This document shows, in pieces, positions 10,685 to 23,600 of a stretch of DNA of 64,000 nucleotides (position 1 is the first letter of the stretch; each line of letters begins with the position of its first letter). This stretch comes from Echinarachnius parma (Eukaryota > Echinodermata > Echinoidea > Clypeasteroida > Echinarachniidae), in assembly GCA_037951105.1 (NCBI GenBank), contig JBAMJV010010538.1:1-64000 (forward strand), read 5' to 3'. The translations under genes and the position numbers were made by a program. The notes under the pieces were generated by a model. That model saw nothing but the letters and a program-made list of their open reading frames with translations, searched no databases and was not told the DNA's origin.

Positions 10685-13600
10685 CTTTAATTTGCATCAC
10701 TTTGCAACAAAACTGGTTCGTTACTTACTGCACATTTTTGTTCTGGTCACTCGATAGTCCGCCGTAGTATTTTTTATAAACATTAAAGCCATTTGGACGA
10801 CTTAAATCAATATTTTGGATGCGCCGAGGCTGCTTGCTCGGAGCTGTGCATCGCGCAGGGCTGGCGCTAGCGTGGCCAACCGGTAGAGATACGGCGGAGA
10901 AGACCGTCAGCGGATCGCGTATCGCGAGGCTATGCTTTCACGTGCTTTATAACGGCGTCGCGGCGCAGCATGCACGCAGGTAGCACGCGACAGGATCTAT
11001 CTCCGTCCATGTGACCTATTTTTGTTGATGTTGTTGTTATAATTATAGTTACTTAACTTTTGCATTTTGTTGTTTTTAGTTTGACATCGTTTTTTTATGC
11101 TGTTGCTGCATGCATTTTCAGTCAGATTTTTGCGCATCGCTTGTTTATTTTATCCTGTTTCCTTAATTGAATTGCAGCTTGATTATTAATATTACTCAGT
11201 ATAAAATAATAATTAAGAATAAGATATTTTGATTTCTTTGTTGCTGTTTTTCACGACTGATTTTCTAAAAAATAACTGGAGTTTATTTAACTTTTTTGTT
11301 ATTCTTTGTTCTCCTTTAGAATCAGTTTAACTCGATCAACAAGTTGGGTACATGATGTATTATAAGCTACATGCAGTAAATAATTCTGAAAAAAAAACAA
11401 ACAATAGAAAACATAAAATTAAGGGGACATTTTTTAAATAAACAAAGTAATAGTAATACACAGGTGTACCCCCCCCCCCCCCCCCCAACCAGTCCGACCA
11501 CCTTCGCCACTGGCTACATGTGTTTGTTTGTTTGTATTTGATTAGTGTGTATTGCTTTGTTATTTTGCAACTAGTACATAAGTTTGTTCGCTAATTACTT
11601 GTACCAATAGCCCCAATACCGATCCCCACGTCATTCAACAATCCGAAATGTTTTAAATGTACTAAAAATAATAGCCCCCGCCCCCAAACTTTCCGTCGTC
11701 CGGCGTATAGGCCTACTCAAGAAACAAAGTACCCTCCCCCAGTCTACTGAGAAGTGAGAAGGCTGCCACCCCCTCCCCGATACAAAACGAGTACCGGGTA
11801 TTATATTTTAAAATATATAAATTAATGTTATGTACACAGAGTATAATAATAATAACAATAATATCGATTTATATAGCGCCTAATATGATTGATAAATTAC
11901 GGAAATGATGAACTGATGAGGATGACAATGAATGATCATTATGAAGATGGCGATGCCAATGATTATTATGATAAAAAAGAGGATGGTAATGATCCATGAT
12001 GAAGATGAGGATGATGGTGCATGTTTGACTGGTGATGATTATAATAATTACTAACATCGAGACGGACAAAGTGCCATTATAATGGAGCTAGGGGCGAAGC
12101 AAGAACATTGTAAACTGCGTCGTGGCAACTCCCCGATAAAATGTAAGTAGTATATAATTTATTATTATTTTTAATTGCGTTACGTACAATTATTGCAATA
12201 TATGGGGAGGTCCTCAATACAGTGTGACAAAAAAATGAAGAAAGCGTTAGCCTAATGGCAGTGTGAACGAAATAATTACAGTTCCCCAATTTGCGTGCCC
12301 CCCCCCCCCCCCCTGAAAAAATACAAAATCACACGGTCGCACATAAACTAAATCATAATCAGGGGCCGCAGAATGTTTTGATTTTGGGGGTGGGGGCTGA
12401 CCACATTTCAATTGTTATCATGATTATCTTATCATCACCATTATTTTCAATTTGACGTTTATATTATGATGTTGATCATCAAGTATACAATTTCACAAGC
12501 CATCATCCGTCGGAAATAATAAGTATTTATATTTTGAACATCATCATGAGTACATAAAAATAAAAATCGCCCCGTCGCACATGGAAACTAAATCATAATC
12601 AAGGGCCGCATTGATGTTGGGGGATGGGGGAGGGGGCTGACCACATTGTCCACATTTCAATTGTTATCATGATTATCTTATCATCGCCATTATTTTCAAT
12701 TTGACGTTTATATTATGATGTTGATCATCAAGTATACAATTTCACAAGCCATCATCCGTCGGAAATAATAAGTATTTATATTTTGAACATCATCATGAGT
12801 ACATAAAAATAAAAATCGCCCCGTCGCACATGGAAACTAAATCATAATCAAGGGCCGCATTGATGTTGGGGGATGGGGGAGGGGGCTGACCACATTGTCC
12901 ACATTTCAATTGTTATCATGATTATCTTATCATCGCCATTATTTTCAATTTGACGTTTATATTATGATGTTGATCATCAAGTATACAATTTCACAAGCCA
13001 TCATCCATAGAAATAATAGAGTATTTATATTTTGAACATCATCATGAGTACATACAAATTAAAATTGCATGGTCGCACGGAAACTAAATCATAATCATGG
13101 GCCGCAGAATGTTTTCGGGGTGGGAGGAGGGGGCCGACCACATTTCAATTGTAATCATAATTATCTAATTATCACCATTATTTTCAATTTGACATTTATG
13201 TTATGATGTTTATCATCAAGTATACACTTTCACGAGCCATCATCCTACTAGAAATAAAGTATTTATATCATGAACATCATCATGAGAAAGAGTACATATG
13301 AATTATTAATCATAACAAAAACGCATAGTCGCACTATCCATGGTCGCACGTGAAACTAAATCATAATCAGCGGTCACAGAATTATGTTTTTGATATTGGG
13401 GGGGGGGGGGGGGGGGTGGAGTTGGCTGACCACATTTCAATTGCATTATCATAAGTATCATTTTAAGTCCCCCATGCTCATGTTTATCTCATCTTCCTCG
13501 TCATTACATTTATACTCAAAGCGTAAACAAATTATAATTCTTTAAATTGAAAGAAGGATCGGCCGAATGTAGTCCTCGCACGCGCAACACAAGTCAAAAT

Positions 13601-14661
13601 TGGAGCGTCCGTCATCTTTCTAAAAAGGAAAGAAAAAAAAAACATGTTATGATTATGTTTATATAGTTAAATTTTGACGCCATTAGTCAATAACAACATA
13701 TCAAACAATTTATATACTCTCTCGATCTCCCGGAATTCGGGGACCGGGAGATCGAGAGTGCAAATTTACAGTTTATATTATACATGTATACTAATATAAT
13801 TATGTACCAGCTGTCCCCTGAATCTTAGGCCTTGCTGGCGACTATATAGATCAACAAATCGTTTTTATGTCCTCTTCCATAATTTATCAGCATTCTCTAT
13901 CAGTCGGCCGACAGTAAAAGACTGAATTTAACATGTAAAAGAGGATATGAAAACGATAATTCGTTGATCTATAATAGCTTGCGACATAGGACACGCATGC
14001 CGCCCGCATGCATGCACGGCGCCAGCGCGGCGCCGATCGTGCGCGCGCCGGGTCTGACGGCCTGGAGTTCATGTGAACATCCGTCGGGAATATCGTTCAA
14101 ATGACTAGCAATTTTGCGAGTCTTGTTCCGATTTTCGCCTTTCAAAACGAAGTAAACTAACAAAGAGTATCTCGAAAATAACATTTTTTTCAAGTAAATG
14201 ATATAGATTGTCCCTTTTTAAAATTTCAATTCCGATATTCTTGCAAAGAAAATGGATGGTTTTCTCCCGGGATTTTTTTTTTTTCACATAAGTCATAACA
14301 CATAAAAAAAACAAAAACAAAATTTCATCCGATCCGATCTCCGATCTTTTCTGCATGATCGGAAATCGGCAAAAACGGCAAAAAAGCCATGATCGGATCG
14401 GGATCGGCATGCCGATCCGATGATCGGTTACAGCGTTAGAAAATAGTGCAGATTCCGATGCGATGATCAGATTTGCGATGTATTAATTATATTTTGAGAT
14501 AGCGCCTTCGAACGCGCGTGGTTTTTTTGGCTTCACAAGTTCAAACTAGTAGTGATGTAACTGATCATCGGATCGGCATGCCGATCACGATCCGATCATA
14601 CATGATCGGACCGTTTTTGCCGATTTCCGATCATGCAGAAAAAATCGGAAGATCGGATCGT

Positions 14662-14695
<34 letters not shown>

Positions 14696-17600
14696 ATTTT
14701 TTTTTTTTTTTACGATGTTATATTTCAATTTTCATCTGAAAACAAGAATTATTTTTGGAGATATGGCACATCAAACTTTATTTGAAATTGTATATTGTAT
14801 ACTTTTCTCGAGACTTTTGTAACCCCCGGTGCCATGCTTCTACAGTGAAACCCTATACAAAATGTTCAGGAAACACCCAAAAAAAATATTAATGAAAAAA
14901 TCATATCTCGAGAACCGATTAATGTAATTACTTCATTTTTTTTGCATCTTGAATGATAAATTCTGTTCTTCACAAAGACAAAATTGTCCTAATATATTGC
15001 ATTTGAATTTTCAGCCTAACATCCCTAAATATATATCCATATGAATAAGCCCAAGGTAATCTTGTATGGGTATGCTTTCATTTAAAACTGATTACCTCTC
15101 CTTTTACAAAATTACTCGCGCCGATTCTGAGCTTAGTCCCATGTGATTCTGAAAGGTTACGCCAAATTAATCACATGGGACTAAGCTCAAAATCGGCGTG
15201 AGTAATTTTGTAAAAGAAGAGGTAATCAGTTTGAAATGAAAGCATACCCGTACAAGATTACCTTGGGCTTAATAATATGGATATATGACGACACACGCGG
15301 TACCCCGGGGTACCGTTGTACCCCGGGGTACCGCGTTGTGTAGCGCCATCTTGTGTCCACTCGAAGCACAACCGTATTGCGTTGTGTATGCAGTGCAGCG
15401 CGCGATTGTATGCACGCTATACCCTGGTACAGCCCTAAAAAATAAATAAATAATTAAACAAAATGGTGGATATTCGTTTTTTTTTTTTTTTTTTTTTAGC
15501 CGATCATATCCGATCCGATCTGCGATCCGATTTCGATGATCAATAAAATTTTGCCGATTCGATCAATCGATCCGATCATCAAGGTCAGATTATGCACAAC
15601 ATTCACCCCTGAAAAGTGACCTACTTCCTTACCATGCTTACTTATTGTGCGCAGTACGCGCGCGCTGCAAGCGTATGCGCGATCTTTTCTATTTTCGGAA
15701 TACAACCTCAAAATTTGAAGGGGGAAAAAAGACAATTTTTTGCACCAGGATGAATGAAGCTCTCAGATATCTTGTTTTGAGGAATTTGCATTACTTTTTT
15801 AGACCAGTTCTGAATTTCAATATTGATTTTAGAGGCCGAATAGCCACACGTTGAGGTACATGTAGCTTAGGATCTCAGCACGACAATAGTGAGTATCGTT
15901 AATAACAAATAACTACGGAAATGGGTTTGAATAATGAAAAAAAGAGAGGCTTGCGTGGTTGCTATGTATCCTGGATACCGCCACACATACAACCAAATTT
16001 GCCATAGGTGGGCATGGTCTGAAAATGAAGGCACACAACAGCAAAAAATGCAAAAATTAACACTTGCAACAAATAAAGTATTAGCAATAAATTTTACCAT
16101 TACAAACATCAATATTGTATCAGATGCTTACCCAAATGGTTCAATTTTGGCCCCTTTTCTGTAGAAATGTCCCAAAGTTGACATCGGAATAAATTTCAAG
16201 TAACGTTGACGCGGGTTTTCTTTGTTTACGATGGAAAACAGAGCAGCAAGAGAAACAAATGGAACTTATATGACCATTTTTGTATGATTTATCATTTTGA
16301 ATATTAAATTTTGTACAATCAATCATAAAATCAGCTTCAATCTAGGTATGCATTTGTTGACTTTAGATAGGCTGTTCTTTTCTCTCTGTTTGTAGTTCAA
16401 ATTGTGTCCATTAGATTGTACCACTGTGTGCAGTAAATGGTCCTATCAGGACCATTTACAATACATTGTAGATGTAATCACAATCAAGCAGATTAGTTAG
16501 TTGTTCTATATCACTCATAAATATCACGTATTACGTTCATAGTTTTAGCAAAATAAGTGAGAATCTCTTCATGTTTCATAAAATCCTTCGTAAATTTTAA
16601 TTTTGACATAAAAATCAATTGACATTGATGAAGCCAGTATGAGCCTCCAGAACCATGGCGCATCTAATACGCTTAATGTCATTGTTTATTTTGCGGATGT
16701 AACAGCGACGCAAAACTGAGTGTGCACCAACGCGCTGGCAGTTGCGCACATACGCGATGAATGCGTATTAGCGCGCCCACGGATGTGCTTATTTGCTGTC
16801 GTGGCGTTCTTCTTCCTTTGACCTAGATAAGTGTTAGTTTTTACTAACAAGGGCAATCACGTGACTAGAACGTGTGCGCAATAGAGTACTGTATAAATTT
16901 GTTCGCGTGTGTATTTTGCTAAAACACTTAGGGGGGGGGGGTAAAAACGTGTTTTGCCCCCTCACCTTGTCGCACATCAACACAAAGCTTTTGAGCGACG
17001 AAGGGTTACAGCGCCACTGCAAGTACGGCGCTGATTACAGTTATGCTAGTGCTTACTAAGGCAAGCCTAGGCTAAGGCTAAACACTACGAAGCACTGCGA
17101 AAAGCACTGCAGGGCACTGCGAAGAAGCGCCCTGTACTAAAAATCCTATTTATGGCTGCGCTCACACTGCACTGCATTGCGCTCCACACTGAACTAATAC
17201 TATAATAGCGCTAGTTCATCTTTATTTGTTTTTAATGCAGGTCTCATTGTACGTCAACAAAGTTGGCCCATACTTCAACCCTCATGAAACGTATCACTAC
17301 TACCAACTCCCAGTATGCCGTCCAGAAAAGGTAATATAACAAATTCATGTAGATACAATTAACGTAAATCTGACCAACTTTGTAATTGTAGAAAAAACTT
17401 TTTATGCCTCCGCCAACGAAGTGGCCGGAGGCATTATGTTTTTGGGTTGTCCGTCCGTCAGTCTGTCCGTACGTCCGTCCGTACGTCCGTCCCGTTTTCG
17501 TTCTCGCGATATCTCAAGAACCAGTTGACGGATCAATTTCAAACTTGGTATGAGTGTACATATTGGGGTGACAATGATCTGATTAGATTTTAGGGGTCAT

Positions 17601-20600
17601 GAGGTCAAAGGTCAAGGTCACAAGTCTCAATATATATACAAAAATGCCTCGTTCTCGTGATATCTCAAGAACTGGTTGACAGATCAAATTCAAACTTGGT
17701 ATTAGTGTAGATATTGGGGTGGCAATGATCTGATTAGATTTTGGGGTTCATGAGGTCAAAGGTCAAGGTCACAGGACACTATCTCAAGAACCGGTTGACG
17801 GATCAATTTCAAACTTGGTATGAGTGTACATATCGGGGTGCCACTGATCTGATTAGATTTGGGGGGTCATGAGGTCAAAGGTCAAGGTCACAGGACTCAA
17901 TATGTATGCGAAAATGGCTTGTAATGGCAAAATTTCAAGAACTGAGTGTCAGATTTCAATCGAACTCGGTACCTGAATGTATCATAAAGAGTCAAAGTAG
18001 CCATAAAATGTTGGGGTCATGAGGTTGAGGTCAAGGTCACGGGTCTCATTATACATGCGAAAAAGCTTGTAATGCCAAAATCTTCAGAACTAAATGTCAG
18101 ATTTCAATCAAACTTAGTACCTGAATGTTTTTTAGGGAGCCATCAAAGATTGGGTCATATATGGTCTAGGTCACAGGACTCAAAATGTATAACAAATATT
18201 TTTTAAATTAAATCAGTGCATGTTAATTTGGGCTTGATATTAAAATCACGTGAAAGCGGAGGCATAATTTTCGATTGCGCGCAATCGAAGATCCATCTAG
18301 TTTAAAATAGGGTTGACCAATGGACTTCGATGTGCGTTTTGCGCACACTATGTGCTGACAAATATTTTTCCAGGCCCTGAAGGCAATTGCTGCTGGCATC
18401 CCTGATCAATAGAGATAAGCTTGAAACTAATGCTTGGACTCGGAAGGAATGTCTGGATCGGAAAGGTTCGGAAAAATTTTCTCCGGTCTTCAGGACCAGA
18501 ACTCAGTAGAATTACGCAAACATCGGCAAAAGTGCAGTGTTTTACGCATATTTTGCTGTTTTTATAATACTATGCCAACAATACTACAAATATTGATGCT
18601 TTGATGGATGACTATAGGGCAATTCCAAGCAAACGCCGTGACGGTCAGAGGGTGTTTCTCACAATGAAAGTCCAAATAACTCATAAAATATAAATATCTA
18701 GAACCAACTTTTGATATGCATCTGTAACCACTATCCTACCAATAATTTACAATAGGCAAGAAAACCAAAATTCCTAATAAATTATTAATTATGAATATCA
18801 ATATCTGCCGTAACGCCGTGACGGCAAAAAGACATGGGTTTCTTACATGCTAAGAAACTAAGTAAACTCTGTGAACTACAGGAACATTTTGCACTTTTGT
18901 CACATTGATTCTTTGTACTAGACATCAAGCTAGAACATCCAAATAAAAATGTAGAAAAAATCCAATGCTCATAGTAAATATGATATCATAAATGTATCTA
19001 TGCACTGTAACGCCGTGACTGTAACGCTGTGACCTTTGAATTGTACATGTTATATATATGGGAGATATTGAAGAGATGAATAATATGATATAATTTTAAT
19101 GTAGTGATCCAGAATCAATAAAGAACTAGATGAATGGGTGATATAACCAAGATGCTATTAAATGATCATCCGCATGACACAAATTTGCAGCACAGCGCCC
19201 TCTATTGATCAAAAAATCTTTTAGGACATAATTGACATTCTTATCTATTTCAGAAGTTAGTTAATGGAACCATCAAATATTAAAACCAAAATACATACTT
19301 AAATGTAACAATGAAATATGAGACCTTTGACATTTGACCTTTGACCTTGTTTCTCAAAATAACATACAAATGTTTAATTTTTGGTCTGCACAGTGCATAT
19401 TTGCAAGTGATTTGTTTCATGTAACATGATTTCAGAGTTAGTGAATGTTTGTTTTTGAATTGGTAATTATCCGAGTGACCTTTGACCTGTGCCCCAAACA
19501 GTTTCAGAAAATTGTCTTTTACCTACAGTACTCTTTCTAACATTGATTCTGGAACTTAATTGTGAGAACAAAAAACAACAACAATATTTTGACCTGTTGA
19601 CCTATGACCTCCCATGACCCCATTCCCTAATCAGGTCATATACTTCACTGGATGCATACCAGTATTATTATCATGTTATCTCTCAAGGATTCTCAAACTA
19701 TCTTGATGATAATATAATTTTTGCATATTTGTTAGCTATGTGACCTTTGACCTTTGACCTCATGGACCAAAATCATATCCAATAATCCGTACCTCTAAAT
19801 ACATGGATTGTACAAGGTTTGAACGAAATCCATCCAACGATTCTTGAGATATTGCAAAAAAAAGAACACTGATATACAGATGCACATACAGACAGACGGA
19901 CATACAACCCATACACATACATGACTCAGGTAACTTTGAGATGGAAACATTATCAACTGACCCTATTCATATAATTATAGCATGAGCAATGCCCAAGCAT
20001 ACCTACAAAAAAAATCTTACACTATTTGATTATGTCTACTGTGTTATGTCAATGGGAATCCAGTAGGTAGCGTCACGGCGTTACACAAAACGTAACGCCG
20101 TGACCAAATTGATATTGATTATATTAAAGGGATAGTTGAGTATTGGTCAAACTTAACTTTAGTAACCAAAACCTGCACGATTACGATACAAACTAATAGT
20201 TATAACTTCACCATGCTCGAAAAGTATACACAATTACAAACGACAATGTAAAACCCCTGTTATCATTCAAAAAGAGCCGTTACAACTCGAAGTGTCAAAT
20301 TAACTCGGCGCGAAGCACTAGCGTTGTAGGTCCTAATACGGGACTGTATAGTGCAGTGTGCGGTAATACGGGACTGTAGTGTAGTCACTGTGTGCGGTAA
20401 TACTATACAGTAGTACGTGTATAATATGTATCGCAACCATAGAAGTATGACTCCAACACTGCCGTTGACGCAACTCGCAAGCCCCATTCGCATTCGTTCG
20501 CCTTTCGTTCACAGTCGCGCTAACACACGGAGAGACTGGTCCATGAGGCGCATATATCACTGATTTTTTGCGGAATGGAAGGAAAAATCATAATCTTAAT

Positions 20601-23600
20601 CCACCCGGTAGTTGGATCACATATTGGAGAGTAAATTGCTGGTAAGTACCGTATCATATGTATAGTTTTAAGCACAATTAGCGTGCACACAAATATTTGG
20701 TTTCAGTCTTTTATTAGGAGAACATAGAACGCTAGTGCCTCGCACTAGCGGTTCTAAAAAGTGATACCCGGGCGTCAACCACTTTTATATGATATTTTGA
20801 AAGCAAATTTCACAACAATTAGAGCATTTGAATGGAAATTATTATTATTTCCCATGTTTTTTTCGATGATCTTTCATATGGAATTGAAATCAACCAAATC
20901 CGTTACAATCGATGTTGGGGGGGCACTTTGGAAATTACCAAAACTCAACTTGGCCTTTAATAAGTGGTAAAAGATAATGCTGCTATTCAGCATGCATATT
21001 ATAGCCCTATGGGCTAATACAGAGAAAACAAAAAATTATTTCATTCCCATTCATATTTTTCCAGAAATATTAAAAATATAGATGTTTTTAGTGTAACGCC
21101 GTGACATATTAATGATTGTAAATGAGACAGTCACTGAAGCGGAACGAAGAGCGAAAATGACGAAATTGATATTTATCTGAAAAATTGTAGCAATGATCCT
21201 ATCAACACTGAAATAAAATTTTATGAAAACTCCTTTTCGCAGTTCTTTTATGCTTAATATTTAATTGAATGTTTTGTGAAAATAACTGAAAATTAATTTA
21301 TGCTATATATTAACAATAAAATAATAGTTTACAATTTTTTTTTTCAAAAACAAAATACATTTTTGGAAAGTTCAATCTTTTAGCTTTCATTTGATACCAA
21401 ATTTGTTATGGTACAACGAATTTGAAAAATCAGTGGTTATGTCAATGTTTGCTTGGAATTGTCCTATATCTTTATGGGGAAATAGTTACAGACTGTCAAG
21501 AATTAACTCAGTTTCGTAGGAAAAGTACATATTCCCAAAGTAAATTGGACCCATAACTCGATCGTTTGTTAAACATTGTTTTTTAAAATTAAATGTTGAA
21601 ATATTTGTTGAAGGTTAAAACTGCTATTAATTTAAAATATGTAACTTGGTAATTTGTTTCATTATGAAAATCTAAAGAAATTATACATGTGACAACTGCA
21701 CAGAAATTTTTTTATTTCATTGTAAGATAAAGATGATAAGAATGATCAATGGTAAAGAACAAACATTAATTTTCAATGTACACCAAGTTTTGTACACAAG
21801 TAATTAATTATTTATTACATAGAAGTAAAGAAAAGAAGCCTTGTAAAGAAAAATCTTGTACATTTTTTTGTTTCTTCTTGCAGGTGGAGACGAAAAGCCT
21901 GACGCTGGGTGAAATCCTAGATGGTGACCGCATGGCTGTCTCCATGTATGACATCAAATTCAAAGGTTTGTTTAACAGTGAGGGAGGGAGCTTTCTCGGT
22001 TAATGTATATTTCCGTGAGGACTCTGGAAAAGCCTGACGCTGGGTGAAATCCTAGATGGTGACCGCATGGCTGTCTCCATGTATGACATCAAATTCAAAG
22101 GTTTGTTTAACAGTGAGGGAGGGAGCTTTCTCGGTTAATGTATATTTCCGTAAGGACTCTGGAAAAGCCTGAGGCTGGGTGAAATCCTTGATGGTGACCG
22201 CATGGCTGTCTCCATGTATGACATCAAATTCAAAGGTTTGTTTAACAGTGAGGGAGGGAGCTTTCTCGGTTAATGTATATTTCGTAAGGACTCTGGAAAA
22301 GCCTGACGCTGGGTGAAATCCTTGATTGGTGACCTCATGGCTGTCTCCATGTATGACATCAAATTCAAAGGTTTGTTTGACAGTGAGGGAGAGAGCGAGC
22401 TTTCCCGGTAAAGGTATATTTTTGTAAGGACCCTGTGGAAAACGGTGTCTCGACCACTGACAGATATGTCCTTGACTGAAATAGATGAATCAGGGCTCCA
22501 CACCGTTCGGTCTTAATCATAAATTGTCAAATTTTACTTGCCCGAACAGAAAATCTACTTGACCGCTTACTTGCAGATTAGATTTATACATGAGGAATTA
22601 CATTTTTTTTTCTCTCGTAAATGACCAATAATTAACTTGCCCGATCGGGCAACCAGCTAGACCAATTACAAAATTTTAATTGCCAAATGTGCATTTTTAC
22701 TTGCCTGGGGCAATCAAGCAATTGCTAGTGTCGAGCACTGGATAACTGGCCACACGCCATCCTACTTTATCTGCTTGAAAGACCCGCAGAAGTCTGGGCG
22801 CGATGCTATTGGCCCATTGTTCAACAGCTGTATTTTGATGCGGGCGTTGCTGAATTTGCAGTACTGCGTGTGATAGATCAAAGTAACTTTATTTAGCATT
22901 CTTTATGGGAAAATTGTGTGTCAAAAGACAGCAAAGTGTTTTTAAGAATGAAGCAGAGGAGAAAATATTTACAACAATTTTCCTTAATAAACAAGGATGA
23001 TTGAACAGAGTCATGTTAAAAAGGCACTATAAAATGTGTCTGTTATCTCTCGGACATCGTCTGCTAATGATATCTCACACACTTCATGACGTCATTTTCA
23101 GTATTTCAGCTGGTTTTGGCGGGACTTTTGATGCCATAATGGGTTTACGAATTACCATTATTTCATTGATGATAACTCCTTAATAACAATGTTTTGAAAC
23201 ACTTACTTGTAATATTCGTGCTATATGGATTATGTATCAAAAATGGAAATCTAAATTCAAAATCAATGAAATCATACTTCAACATGTTAGCGAACCATTC
23301 TTTGTATTCATGTCAACACTTAAAGGACTACACCTTTGAAATTACTTGCTGAACTTTCCTTTAACTTTCTCTTTCTTACATTGTATTTCTTACAATTATA
23401 TTTGCTATGTGCCATATACTGTAAATGTCCAAATGTGACCTTACGCCACAAAACGACCAATAAGTCGGGAAAACTGATTTTGCTGATTTTCATATAACCT
23501 TAAAATAGAAGTCATTACCTTTAAAATAGTATATAATTTGTCTTATTTGGACTAAGCAAACTCTTTCAAAATGAATGCCAAAGATATGGAATATGGCTGA

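Larger units (their letters stand above)
10548..14438. mobile_element. hAT-type non-autonomous element, 3.9 kb, 8 bp TSD
   Basis: Both ends are flanked by the identical 8-base duplication GAAAATAG (10540-10547 and 14439-14446). Termini are TAATGCTGTAACTGACC on the left and, inverted, TAACGCTGTAACCGATCATC on the right. The TGTAAC-type end and 8 bp duplication fit the hAT superfamily. Subterminal DNA is rich in GATCGGATCGG in both orientations. No transposase is visible; the interior holds poly-A, a GC-rich block, a LINE-tail remnant, a ~245 bp tandem array and hairpins. The insertion splits a pre-existing tandem duplicate. Confidence 0.85.
14550..15599. mobile_element. Second hAT-type element, related to 10548-14438
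   Basis: It starts TAGTGATGTAACTGATCATC, a classical hAT terminus, and continues GGATCGGCATGCCGATC. The right end carries TTTTGCCGATTCGATCAATC and GATCATCAAGGTCAGATT, matching in reverse the left end of the larger hAT element. No matching 8-base duplication is clear, so the right end is approximate. A hairpin MITE and a GC palindrome lie inside. Confidence 0.65.
18617..21464. mobile_element. 2.85 kb element with GGGCAATTCC termini and TATA TSD
   Basis: The left end GGGCAATTCCAAGCAAAC and right end GTTTGCTTGGAATTGTCC are inverse repeats, flanked on both sides by TATA (18613-18616 and 21465-21468), consistent with TA-directed insertion. The interior repeats TAACGCCGTGAC in both orientations (near 18628, 18806, 19006, 20072, 20094, 21092) and carries TGACCTTTGACCT motifs and a nested TTAAAGGG MITE fragment. 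No transposase is visible, so it is non-autonomous. Confidence 0.8.

Noticed and set aside
13887..14410. Minus-strand open frames of 61-101 codons
   Set aside because: They overlap the terminal region of the hAT element, mutually out of frame, with no transposase motif.
18374..18410. Possible small terminal exon after TTTTTCCAG ([12 protein letters not shown], stop)
   Set aside because: It has a good acceptor, but no family is recognised, and the intron it lies in already joins TM9SF1 exons 2 and 3 in phase. Too short to support.
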